The position numbers and the translations under genes were made by a program. From contig CAJOIH010000027.1 of NCBI GenBank assembly GCA_905234455.1, forward strand, positions 1 to 32,385: a stretch of 32,385 nucleotides of DNA, in the 5' to 3' direction. This document shows positions 1-6,856 of this stretch, in pieces. The notes below the pieces were generated by a model that was not told the origin of the DNA, made no database searches, and was given only the letters and a program-made list of their open reading frames with translations. Each line of letters starts with the position of its first letter. The stretch's first letter is position 1. Origin of the DNA: an uncultured Bacteroidales bacterium. Lineage in GTDB: Bacteria > Bacteroidota > Bacteroidia > Bacteroidales > F082.

Positions 1-1
1 G

Positions 2-961
2 TGCAACCGCAGCACCGACGGCGGTCTGACCTGGAGCGAGCCTTACACCATCGCCTTGGGCACGGGCGTCAACCACGGCTTCGGCGACTGTGCCTTGGCT
101 TGGAGCAACGACGACAACGGCTTGATTGCCGGCTTTGTGGGCGGGGTAGGACTATGGAACTCCACTCCTACCAACCCCATCCGCAGCTATATCGCCAGGA
201 GTTACGACAACGGGCAGACCTGGACCGAGCCCGAGGACATCACCCACTTCCTCTTCGGGGCCGACTGCGTGGTGCCCGAGCATCAGTCGTGGCGCGCTTC
301 GTTCTTTGGGTCGGGCAACGGTTTGAGGACTTCCACGGGACGCATCATGTTTGTGGCTGCCATCCGCGAGGGTGCTGCACAGTCGCTCAACAACTACGCC
401 GTGTATTCCGACGACAACGGGCTGACCTGGCAGGTGTCGGGTCGCGCCTCGGTGGGTGGTGATGAAGCCAAGGTCACCGAGCTCGTGGACGGCCGCATCC
501 TGATGAGCATCCGTCATGCCGGCCACCGTTGGTACAACATCTCGGAGGATGGCGGTGAGACCTGGCAATCTACCACCTCCACCTGGAACGACATCACCGC
601 GCCAGCCTGCAACGGCGACTTGATCCGTTACACCGCCGAGAGTTTGGGCCACGACCGTAACCGCCTGCTGCACTCCGTGCCTTACGGCAACTCACGCAGG
701 GACGTGTCGGTCTACGTCAGTTACGACGAGGGCGAGACCTGGCCGGTGCGCAAGTGCATCGTGCCTTACAGCTCGGCCTATTCGTCATTGTGCGTGCTGC
801 CCGACGGCACCATCGGCCTTTACGTGGAGGAAGCCGAAGACGGCGCCTCGGGGTATTCCACGGTATTTTACAACTTCAGCTTGGAATGGCTCACCGACGG
901 GAACGACCATTTCGACCCCATGGGAAAGGTTCCCGGGGTATCGAAGATATTGATTCAATGA
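2..961 (+). CDS. exo-alpha-sialidase (BNR/Asp-box family), 5' end outside window
   Basis: The reading frame is open from the left edge, so the N-terminus is missing; 319 residues are visible. Five Asp-box motifs of the SxDxGxTW type can be read (STDGGLTW, SYDNGQTW, SDDNGLTW, SEDGGETW, SYDEGETW), as in six-bladed sialidase propellers. The pattern SIRHAGHRWYNIS before the fourth box and NSRRDVSVYVSYDEGETW carry arginines placed like those that bind the sialic-acid carboxylate, and GLYVEEAEDG resembles the late acidic/Tyr region of GH33 enzymes. These enzymes release terminal sialic acid from glycans outside the inner membrane. The protein ends at GVSKILIQ with no T9SS sorting domain. The specific substrate is inferred; an unrelated Asp-box glycosidase remains possible. 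It converges on the uridine kinase gene. Confidence 0.8.
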   Translation, partial: CNRSTDGGLTWSEPYTIALGTGVNHGFGDCALAWSNDDNGLIAGFVGGVGLWNSTPTNPIRSYIARSYDNGQTWTEPEDITHFLFGADCVVPEHQSWRASFFGSGNGLRTSTGRIMFVAAIREGAAQSLNNYAVYSDDNGLTWQVSGRASVGGDEAKVTELVDGRILMSIRHAGHRWYNISEDGGETWQSTTSTWNDITAPACNGDLIRYTAESLGHDRNRLLHSVPYGNSRRDVSVYVSYDEGETWPVRKCIVPYSSAYSSLCVLPDGTIGLYVEEAEDGASGYSTVFYNFSLEWLTDGNDHFDPMGKVPGVSKILIQ

Positions 962-998
962 AATGAGAAAGCCAGAGGTTGAAACCCCTGACTACTCT

Positions 999-1088
999 TT
1001 ATTTCTCGAGATTCATCTTGATGCGTGAGGCGAGGATATCGACCACCACGGGGCTGGAGCCTTGTGGGAGGATGATATCGGCGTAGCG
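999..1088 (-). pseudogene. severed C-terminal tail of uridine kinase
   Basis: Directly after the udk stop codon and in the same frame, 29 codons encode a recognisable uridine kinase C-terminus (RYADIILPQG, then VVVDILASRIKMNLEK) ending at TAA. No start codon or ribosome site precedes it, so it is expressed only if the stop is read through. It shows that the udk stop is recent: the tail has not decayed. Confidence 0.65.
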
Positions 1089-1592
1089 TTACTGTTGGTG
1101 CATGGGCTTGACGAAGGTCTGGTAGTGGCGAAGGACGGCTTCCCAGGTACGGCCGCGTTCAGCGATGTCGCGGTGGATGATACGCATCAGGCGCTCGTCG
1201 CTGTCGGTGTCGACAAACACCTTGATATCCATACGTTTACGGAGCTCTTCGCTATTCAGGACCAGGATACCTTCCACGATGATCACCTCGGTGGGTGACA
1301 CATGGACCACTTCTTCGGAGCGGGCGCAGGTGACGTAAGTATAGATGGGCATCGGGATGGTCTCGCCGCGTTTCAGCCGGTCGAGATGGTCAATCATCAG
1401 GTCCCACTCGATGGCGTCGGGGTGGTCGAAGTTGATGTGCAGCTTCTCCTCGGGAGAGAGGTGGCCGTTATCGTAATAGTAAGCATCTTGGGAAATAACT
1501 GATACTGAATTGTTTGGCAGCTGTTTGACCAGCTCTTTGACGACGGTGGTCTTGCCTGAACCGGAGCCGCCTGCGATACCGATGATTAACAT
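1089..1592 (-). CDS. udk: uridine kinase, truncated by an in-frame stop
   Basis: Uridine kinase phosphorylates uridine and cytidine in pyrimidine salvage. The product starts with a perfect P-loop (GIAGGSGSGKTT, residues 5-16) and continues with family signatures SQDAYYYD, NFDHPDAIEWDL, Y.YVTCARSEE and IIVEGILVLNSEELR. It ends after 167 residues at YQTFVKPMHQQ followed by TAA. Family members are about 200 residues and continue here with a segment like FIEPTKRYAD; the next codons after the stop read RYADIILPQGSSPVVVDIL in the same frame, down to a second stop at 999-1001. The likely cause is a small in-frame deletion of about 15 nt that created the stop. The P-loop and substrate region are intact, but the last strand and helix are missing, so activity is uncertain. 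A promoter match lies just upstream. Confidence 0.8.
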   Translation of the reverse strand: MLIIGIAGGSGSGKTTVVKELVKQLPNNSVSVISQDAYYYDNGHLSPEEKLHINFDHPDAIEWDLMIDHLDRLKRGETIPMPIYTYVTCARSEEVVHVSPTEVIIVEGILVLNSEELRKRMDIKVFVDTDSDERLMRIIHRDIAERGRTWEAVLRHYQTFVKPMHQQ

Positions 1593-1605
1593 GTTATTTG
1601 TTTTT

Positions 1606-1638
1606 TTGACATCGCAAAGATAAAAAAAAGTATTTTTG
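1606..1638 (+). promoter_or_regulatory. promoter for the FMN-binding protein gene
   Basis: TTG at 1606-1608 and TATTTTTG at 1631-1638, spaced 22 bp, match the Bacteroidota consensus. The expected transcription start is about a dozen bases before the ATG at 1657. The -7 box makes a start upstream of 1657 unlikely. Confidence 0.55.
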
Positions 1639-1644
1639 TGTCAA
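1615..1644 (-). promoter_or_regulatory. promoter for udk (Bacteroidota type)
   Basis: On the minus strand, TTG (1642-1644) is followed after 19 bp by TATCTTTG (1615-1622), matching the Bacteroidota -33/-7 consensus TTG-N19-22-TAnnTTTG. The udk ATG lies 22 bp downstream. It is interleaved with the divergent promoter of the FMN-binding gene. Confidence 0.6.
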
Positions 1645-1656
1645 AATTCCAATGCC

Positions 1657-2157
1657 ATGAAAAAAACAAAGCTATTTTTTGCCGGGCTGGTCTTAGCCCT
1701 TTCCACCCTGTCGTTTGCGCAGTGCACCAGTTACACCCCCACGGAGAAGGACCTTCCCATTGAGACTTTGTCGGAGTTGCAGGTTGCCTATCCGAAGGCT
1801 GCCTATGTGGAGATGATGGCGACGGCCAAGTACGTGGTGAAGGACGCCAAGGGCAAGGTGCTTGGCACGGTGTTGCTGTCGTCGCCCTATTCGGATGATA
1901 TTAATGGTTTCAATGGGCCGACCCCGTTGCAGATCGCCTTGGACGGCAAGGGCAAGATCATCGAAGTGAGGGTATTGGAGAACAACGAGACGCCCAGTTT
2001 CCTGAAGCGCGTGGTCGATGCCGGTTATTTGGATTCGTGGAACGGGTTGACGGTGGAGGAGGCCTTGAACAAGGAGGTGGATGCCGTGAGCGGGGCCACC
2101 TATTCATCGCGGGGGATCCAGAAGAGCTTGAAGGCCAGGTTAGAGGCGGTTAAATAA
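1657..2157 (+). CDS. exported FMN-binding domain protein (RnfG/NqrC-type domain)
   Basis: The 166-residue product has an N-terminal signal peptide (MKKTKLFFAGLVLALSTLSFAQ) with a possible processed cysteine at residue 23. The C-terminal half is an FMN-binding domain ending in DAVSGATYSS (residues 143-151). Thr148 of SGAT matches the Dxx(S/T)GAT motif in which ApbE attaches FMN covalently through a phosphoester. Such small free-standing FMN-binding proteins act outside the inner membrane in electron transfer, as the single-domain cousins of RnfG and NqrC. No Rnf, Nqr or apbE gene is adjacent, so its partner is unknown. The start at 1657 was chosen because it begins the signal peptide and lies after the -7 box; an upstream TTG at 1636 overlaps that box. 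Confidence 0.8.
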   Translation: MKKTKLFFAGLVLALSTLSFAQCTSYTPTEKDLPIETLSELQVAYPKAAYVEMMATAKYVVKDAKGKVLGTVLLSSPYSDDINGFNGPTPLQIALDGKGKIIEVRVLENNETPSFLKRVVDAGYLDSWNGLTVEEALNKEVDAVSGATYSSRGIQKSLKARLEAVK

Positions 2158-2182
2158 TCTTTTATTCATATTAATATTAATA

Positions 2183-2200
2183 CGATAATCGGTGTTATCG
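2183..2200 (+). terminator. possible weak hairpin downstream of the FMN-binding gene
   Basis: CGATAA and TTATCG form a 6-bp stem with a 6-nt loop about 25 bp after the stop. The following T-rich tract starts about 10 bp later, so this is only a weak terminator candidate. The rest of this 137-bp gap is AT-rich and carries the next promoter. Confidence 0.25.
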
Positions 2201-2243
2201 CAACCGAATATCATTTTTTTTGATTTTTTTTCATCAAAAAACC

Positions 2244-2273
2244 TTGCGAGATGAAAAAAGGTTGGTATCTTTG
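2244..2273 (+). promoter_or_regulatory. promoter of the toxin-antitoxin remnant
   Basis: TTG (2244-2246), 19 bp spacer and TATCTTTG (2266-2273) match the Bacteroidota consensus. The antitoxin-like ATG follows 21 bp downstream, so this broken locus still has a good promoter. Confidence 0.6.
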
Positions 2274-2294
2274 CTGCCGTAATCCAACAAAAAA

Positions 2295-2540
2295 ATGATG
2301 AATAGACCAGCATTTCTTAAAGATTTTCCTACATTTGCAGATGCAAATCCGATAGGAACCATGATAAACACCGAGCCTGAGCTTAAACCTTACACCATTG
2401 AAGAGCTACATGAGATGATTGCCATAAGCGATCGTCAATATGCTGCAGGGCAGTGGCAGGATTTCGACGAAGCAATGGACGAAATCGAAGCAGAGCTCGA
2501 AGCTGAAGAAAAAGAAGCAGGAATAGCCAAGGCTCTATGA
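2295..2540 (+). CDS. antitoxin-like small acidic protein
   Basis: The product has 81 residues and is very acidic in its second half (FDEAMDEIEAELEAEEKEAG), with YTIEELHEMIAISDRQYAAG in the middle, a pattern seen in type II antitoxins that pair with RelE/ParE toxins. The family call rests mainly on context: its stop overlaps the ATG of the next reading frame (ATGA at 2537-2540), the usual antitoxin-toxin arrangement, and that next gene carries a recognisable RelE/ParE C-terminus. A second ATG directly follows the first, so the start could be 2298. No DNA-binding motif is obvious. Because the toxin is broken, the protein may be an orphan antitoxin. Confidence 0.6.
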   Translation: MMNRPAFLKDFPTFADANPIGTMINTEPELKPYTIEELHEMIAISDRQYAAGQWQDFDEAMDEIEAELEAEEKEAGIAKAL

Positions 2541-2708
2541 GGGTGATTAGAACCTCTACTGGAAGATATGCCTGGTAATCACCGAAGCATTGTAGTGGGT
2601 AGGTTGAACAAGATGGTTTATCACGTCGTTGAAGACCATATTGAAGTGTCGGCGTTTTGGGACATGCGCCGTGAGCCTGGTGCTTTGAAAGCCTCTTGGG
2701 GTCAGTGA
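2537..2708 (+). pseudogene. RelE/ParE-type toxin with internal deletion
   Basis: The frame opens at the ATG overlapping the antitoxin stop and reads MRVIRTS before stopping after 13 codons. In another frame, from 2547, the DNA encodes a typical C-terminal half of a RelE/ParE toxin: EPLLEDMPGNHRSIVVGR, LNKMVYHVVEDHIEVSAFWD and MRREPGALKASWG. Typical toxins are 90-110 residues; the central 45-50 codons appear lost by a deletion that is not a multiple of three, joining the start to the C-terminus out of frame. A 46-residue peptide from the ATG at 2568 could still be made but would lack the N-terminal helices and first strands. Confidence 0.65.
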
Positions 2709-2721
2709 ATTTGCCTGAGGT

Positions 2722-2741
2722 CTTGTTTTATGTAAAACAAG
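2722..2741 (+). promoter_or_regulatory. perfect inverted repeat overlapping the -33 element
   Basis: CTTGTTTTA, a 2-nt centre, and TAAAACAAG form a perfect 9-bp-arm palindrome. The -33 TTG of the next promoter (2723-2725) lies in its left arm. It may be an operator for a dimeric repressor or, because a T-rich stretch follows, a weak terminator of the toxin remnant transcript. Confidence 0.45.
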
Positions 2742-2753
2742 TCTTTATTTTTG
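2723..2753 (+). promoter_or_regulatory. promoter for the 1355-residue surface protein
   Basis: TTG (2723-2725) and TATTTTTG (2746-2753) are spaced 20 bp, a good Bacteroidota match. The ATG lies 25 bp downstream. Confidence 0.6.
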
Positions 2754-2778
2754 CACCGAAAACAAAAAAGCTCAGGCC

Positions 2779-5700
2779 ATGAAAAAGTCCGTTTTTCTTC
2801 TTACGATCGTTTTTGCTGTAGTCCTTTCGGTTTGGGGGCAAAACGCCAATCCCAACCAGACCTTCATCAAGAATGTGATGCTCATTGGCGGCTCCAGCGA
2901 TGAGGTGACCGACCTCAAGGCTACCCTGCTTGCTGAAGGCTGGATCGACTCCGAACAGGATCTGAACGCCGATGCCGGGGGCGATTTCATTTACCTGCTT
3001 TATAAGACGGAGTCGAATCCCGACAACACCAACATGGGCTTCATCACCGACTTCTATCTGTGGACGGAAAACAGCGACGCGCCTGACACCCGAACTTACA
3101 ACGGACGCACCTATCACCTTGTGCCTTACGATGGTGGCGATCATTTCATCAGCGTGAGGGGCAACCTCAACAGTAATATTGAGAATGGTGCCGACATCCA
3201 CCTTTACTACACCAAAGACCTGTTTCCCGACAATCGCTCCGTCACCTCTATTTATTTCGACAGCCACTCCACTGGAGCTTTAGGCTCAGGCGGCAGTTCC
3301 AGCGGATATGACCTGAACAAGTATGCGGGTGGCGATTACATCTACATGCACTTCACCACCGCCACAACCCTGACGGGCCACCAGCCGCAAGGCAGCCTCA
3401 ATGTTTGTGAAGGAGGAGTGCAGGAGATATCAGTGAGCGGATGGGCTTACGACCCCGATGCGCCCTCCCAATCCATCCACGTGCAGGTGAAAGTATTTAT
3501 GAGCGACGGCACCACCCTCCTAAAAACGGAAACTCTGACGGCCAACCAGCCGGTGGATGGCATGTCGGGCAACCACGGTTTTTCTGGCAATATCCAGATA
3601 ATGGCCGATGGCAGCTATAAAGTGAAGGTCATAGGAGTGGATTACAACGGCGACAGCAACACCCAGATTGGCGAAACCACCTCTGTCAACGTAACACGGG
3701 GGCCGATGATGGTAACGATTGGAGATGGAAATCATGGACTTGATGATCTGCCATTTCACATGTCCGCGGGTTATTCCTTCACCCAACAAATCTATTTGGC
3801 AGAGGAATTGCCCACGAGTGGCACAATCACTTCCATCGCATTTTTTTATTGTTATTATGATTCCTTCTCTATGGATAACGTGCGCATTTTTATGCAGCAT
3901 ACCGATAAGAGTGGGTTTGACAACGAAAACGATGCGGTTTCCATTGACGCAAGTACGCAAGTATATGAAGGCTCCTTTTCCGCCGATACTTATTGCTGGA
4001 TCGTTTTAGAATTGGATACGCCATTTGAATATGACGGAAATAGCAATTTGTTGCTGTCTTGTTATAAACCAAATGAGAGTAGTTTTGCATCTTATTACAC
4101 GTTTCTTCTTCACAGGAAAGATAACAGCGGTATCGTGATCGACTTAAATGAGAATGGGCCTACCGTTTTCGAGGATTTGGCAAATTGCTCGGGTAGTCGT
4201 CGGTTATTGGCTTTCCGTAATAACATTCAATTCATCATCACACCCCAGGGCGTTTCCCGACCAATCAACCCCAGTGTAAGCCAAATCACTGACGAGAGCG
4301 TCACACTCACATGGATAGCACCTGATACCAGTGATCCTATCACCGACTTTTCATGGCAATATAAGAAAACCAGTGATGCGAACTGGTCAGATGAAGCGCA
4401 TACAACCAACTCGTCAGTTTCCATCGACGGCCTGGAAAGCTATACGGAATACCAATTCCGTGTGAAAACACGTACCACAAACGGAGAAAGCACCTATGCA
4501 AACATCAGATTCCTGACCAACATGGCATTACCATACGAGTTGGGCTTCGAAAACGGCATTGAGCAGTGGGAGGCCATTGATCCCAATCCGGGTTATCTGT
4601 ATCCTGATGAAACCTCGTACGCTTTTACAGGAATAAGGACGCATGCAAAATATGAAGGTGATTTCGGCTTTCAGTTTGTTAGCTGGAACCGAGACCAATA
4701 CCTCGTTTCCCCTGCGCTAGGTCATAATACAGCCCTGACGGTGTCCCTTTACTACCATTTCCCCCAGAATTGTACTAAAGGTTTTTGGGTTGGCTATTCC
4801 ACTACGACCAACAACATCGATGACTTTATCTGGGGAGACAACATAATTGATAACGACCGTGAGTGGCGCTTGTACGTGCATGACTTCCCTGAAAACACCA
4901 AATTTATTGCCATCAAGTACCCTAACTATGAACACAAATTACGCTTGGACTGCATTAATATAATAGAATATTCACCCTACGCCAAACCTGCCAACCTAAC
5001 CACTAGCAGTATTACCGAGACAGGAGCCACACTATCATGGAGGGCACCCCATGCTTCGCCTATCGGATATGCTTACCAATACAGGGTGGTGGGCGATGCC
5101 ACTTGGTCGGCAATAGTCAATGTAAACTCGACTTCAGTCACCCTCAGCAACCTATCCGTTGGCACCAACTACGATTTTCGCGTAAAAGCACTGTATACCG
5201 GCAACAATGCCAGCAACTTTGTCACCACCCGGTTCATAACGGAAAGTCCAGCGGAGCACTTGCCTTTTACTCAAGGCTTCGAAAATGGCATGGGCGGTTG
5301 GCGCCTCGTAGAGGGAGATCACTACACTGAAATTCAAACAGATCCCAATTGGGCGCACGATGGGACTTGTTCTTTTTGTTTCTTCACAAATGACGCAGAC
5401 CAATACCTGATTTCCCCGCGAATTGATCACGATGGATACATGAAAATGTCATTTTGGGTAGCAAATTATCGCGAAGGCAGTACCAATTATAAAGTACAAT
5501 TCAGTATAGGCTATTCAACCACCAACAAGGATTTGGGATCATTCATTTGGGGTGGTAGTTGGATTTGTAACACTAACACATGGATACCATACTCCTCTGT
5601 CTTTCCTCCAGGCACCAAGTACGTGAGCATAAAATGGGAAGGTGGCTTGTTACTATATCTCGACGATTTCAGTTTCATCCCAATTGTATATACCGATGTG

Positions 5701-6846
5701 TCCGCTGGCACCAACTGGAACGATCCGTCAAGCCCGATCGACGGTTGGCATTTCATCGCCTCGCCTTTAACGGAAAGCATCGCACCGACAGCGGTAGATG
5801 GACTCATCTTCACTGTAAACAACGTTCCCATGCCGGAATACTATGACCTCTACCGCCTCAACAACATCACTTGGGAGAACTATAAGGCCCACACCGAAGG
5901 TTTTGTGCTTGAGAACGGCAAAGGCTACCTCTATGCCAACAAGACAGGGACGACACTCACCTTCGCAGGTGCAATGAATCAGGACGACACCAAGAAGGTC
6001 GGTCTAAGTCCGGGCTACAACCTGGTGGGCAACCCGTTTTTGACGACGGCTTATGTCGACAGGCCGTTCTATAAGATGAATGACACCGGCTCCGACATCG
6101 AGGCGGTCACCGATTATGCCAACACATCCATTCCGGCGTTCAACGGCGTGGTGGTGGAAGCGGCAGGCGAAAACGACACGGTGGTGTTCAGCAAGACACA
6201 GCCTTCGATGGCGACCCACCACCACGGCAGCTTGCAGATGACCTTGACGAGGGCCGGGGTGCGCGGCGACGCCATGCAGGACAAAGCCGTCGTGAGCTTC
6301 GACGAAGGTGTGCAGCTCGAGAAGTTCGTCTTCAACGAGGGGCATGCCAAGCTTTACATCCCCCAGGGCGATGAGGACTATGCCATCGCCTTCGGCCAGC
6401 CATGGGGCGAGGTGCCGGTATGCTTCAAGGCCTCCTATGACGGGGAGTACACGCTGCACATGGATCTTGAGGATGTGGCCATGGGGTATCTGCACCTCAT
6501 CGACAACCTCACAGGCGCCGATGTGGATCTGCTGCAGACGCCGAGCTATACCTTTGAAGGGAAGACCCGGGATTACGCCAGCCGGTTCAAGCTGGTGTTT
6601 GTAAGTGAAAAAGACAACATGGACAACCAGGACAACTTCGCCTTCATCAGCAACGCGGAGATCATTGTAAACGGCATTGGAACGCTTCAGGTCATCGACG
6701 TGCTTGGGCGCCAGGTCTTCGCCAAGGAGGTATCCGCTCCTCGCTCCTCACTCCTCGCTCCTCACCTCCCCTCCGGCGTTTACTTGTTAAGTTTGACTGA
6801 CGGGGAGAAGGTGAAGACGCAGAAGTTGGTGGTGAAGAACCGCTGA
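2779..6846 (+). CDS. large T9SS-secreted surface protein with two Fn3 and adhesin-like domains
   Basis: The 1355-residue product begins with a signal peptide (MKKSVFLLTIVFAVVLSVWGQ). The N-terminal ~200 residues contain two copies of a DLNxxAGGDxIY motif (near residues 63-75 and 180-192). An Ig-like segment follows (GWAYDPDAP), then a fibronectin type III domain (~500-580) and a 'cleaved adhesin'/choice-of-anchor J-like domain starting LPYELGFENGIEQW; the pair then repeats (second Fn3 ~735-815, second adhesin-like domain from LPFTQGFENGMGGW). A region beginning GWHFIASPL, common in Bacteroidales surface proteins, precedes a type A sorting domain (IDVLGRQVF ... LPSGVYLLSL ... KLVVKNR). The protein is probably exported through T9SS and anchored at the cell surface, with an adhesive or carbohydrate-binding role; no catalytic motif was seen. 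A 7-bp tandem repeat lies inside the sorting domain. Confidence 0.8.
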   Translation: MKKSVFLLTIVFAVVLSVWGQNANPNQTFIKNVMLIGGSSDEVTDLKATLLAEGWIDSEQDLNADAGGDFIYLLYKTESNPDNTNMGFITDFYLWTENSDAPDTRTYNGRTYHLVPYDGGDHFISVRGNLNSNIENGADIHLYYTKDLFPDNRSVTSIYFDSHSTGALGSGGSSSGYDLNKYAGGDYIYMHFTTATTLTGHQPQGSLNVCEGGVQEISVSGWAYDPDAPSQSIHVQVKVFMSDGTTLLKTETLTANQPVDGMSGNHGFSGNIQIMADGSYKVKVIGVDYNGDSNTQIGETTSVNVTRGPMMVTIGDGNHGLDDLPFHMSAGYSFTQQIYLAEELPTSGTITSIAFFYCYYDSFSMDNVRIFMQHTDKSGFDNENDAVSIDASTQVYEGSFSADTYCWIVLELDTPFEYDGNSNLLLSCYKPNESSFASYYTFLLHRKDNSGIVIDLNENGPTVFEDLANCSGSRRLLAFRNNIQFIITPQGVSRPINPSVSQITDESVTLTWIAPDTSDPITDFSWQYKKTSDANWSDEAHTTNSSVSIDGLESYTEYQFRVKTRTTNGESTYANIRFLTNMALPYELGFENGIEQWEAIDPNPGYLYPDETSYAFTGIRTHAKYEGDFGFQFVSWNRDQYLVSPALGHNTALTVSLYYHFPQNCTKGFWVGYSTTTNNIDDFIWGDNIIDNDREWRLYVHDFPENTKFIAIKYPNYEHKLRLDCINIIEYSPYAKPANLTTSSITETGATLSWRAPHASPIGYAYQYRVVGDATWSAIVNVNSTSVTLSNLSVGTNYDFRVKALYTGNNASNFVTTRFITESPAEHLPFTQGFENGMGGWRLVEGDHYTEIQTDPNWAHDGTCSFCFFTNDADQYLISPRIDHDGYMKMSFWVANYREGSTNYKVQFSIGYSTTNKDLGSFIWGGSWICNTNTWIPYSSVFPPGTKYVSIKWEGGLLLYLDDFSFIPIVYTDVSAGTNWNDPSSPIDGWHFIASPLTESIAPTAVDGLIFTVNNVPMPEYYDLYRLNNITWENYKAHTEGFVLENGKGYLYANKTGTTLTFAGAMNQDDTKKVGLSPGYNLVGNPFLTTAYVDRPFYKMNDTGSDIEAVTDYANTSIPAFNGVVVEAAGENDTVVFSKTQPSMATHHHGSLQMTLTRAGVRGDAMQDKAVVSFDEGVQLEKFVFNEGHAKLYIPQGDEDYAIAFGQPWGEVPVCFKASYDGEYTLHMDLEDVAMGYLHLIDNLTGADVDLLQTPSYTFEGKTRDYASRFKLVFVSEKDNMDNQDNFAFISNAEIIVNGIGTLQVIDVLGRQVFAKEVSAPRSSLLAPHLPSGVYLLSLTDGEKVKTQKLVVKNR
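6735..6769 (+). repeat. heptanucleotide tandem repeat inside the sorting-domain coding region
   Basis: Units read CGCTCCT, CGCTCCT, CACTCCT, CGCTCCT and a degenerate CACCTCC. They encode the unusual stretch APRSSLLAPHLPS within the T9SS sorting domain. Because the unit is 7 bp, gain or loss of one copy would shift the frame and remove the last ~25 residues. Confidence 0.75.
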
Positions 6847-6856
6847 CGAGTAAGGC

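Noticed and set aside
152-673. Long minus-strand frame opposite the sialidase
   Set aside because: High-GC shadow frame; the plus strand has five Asp-box motifs and clear family features.
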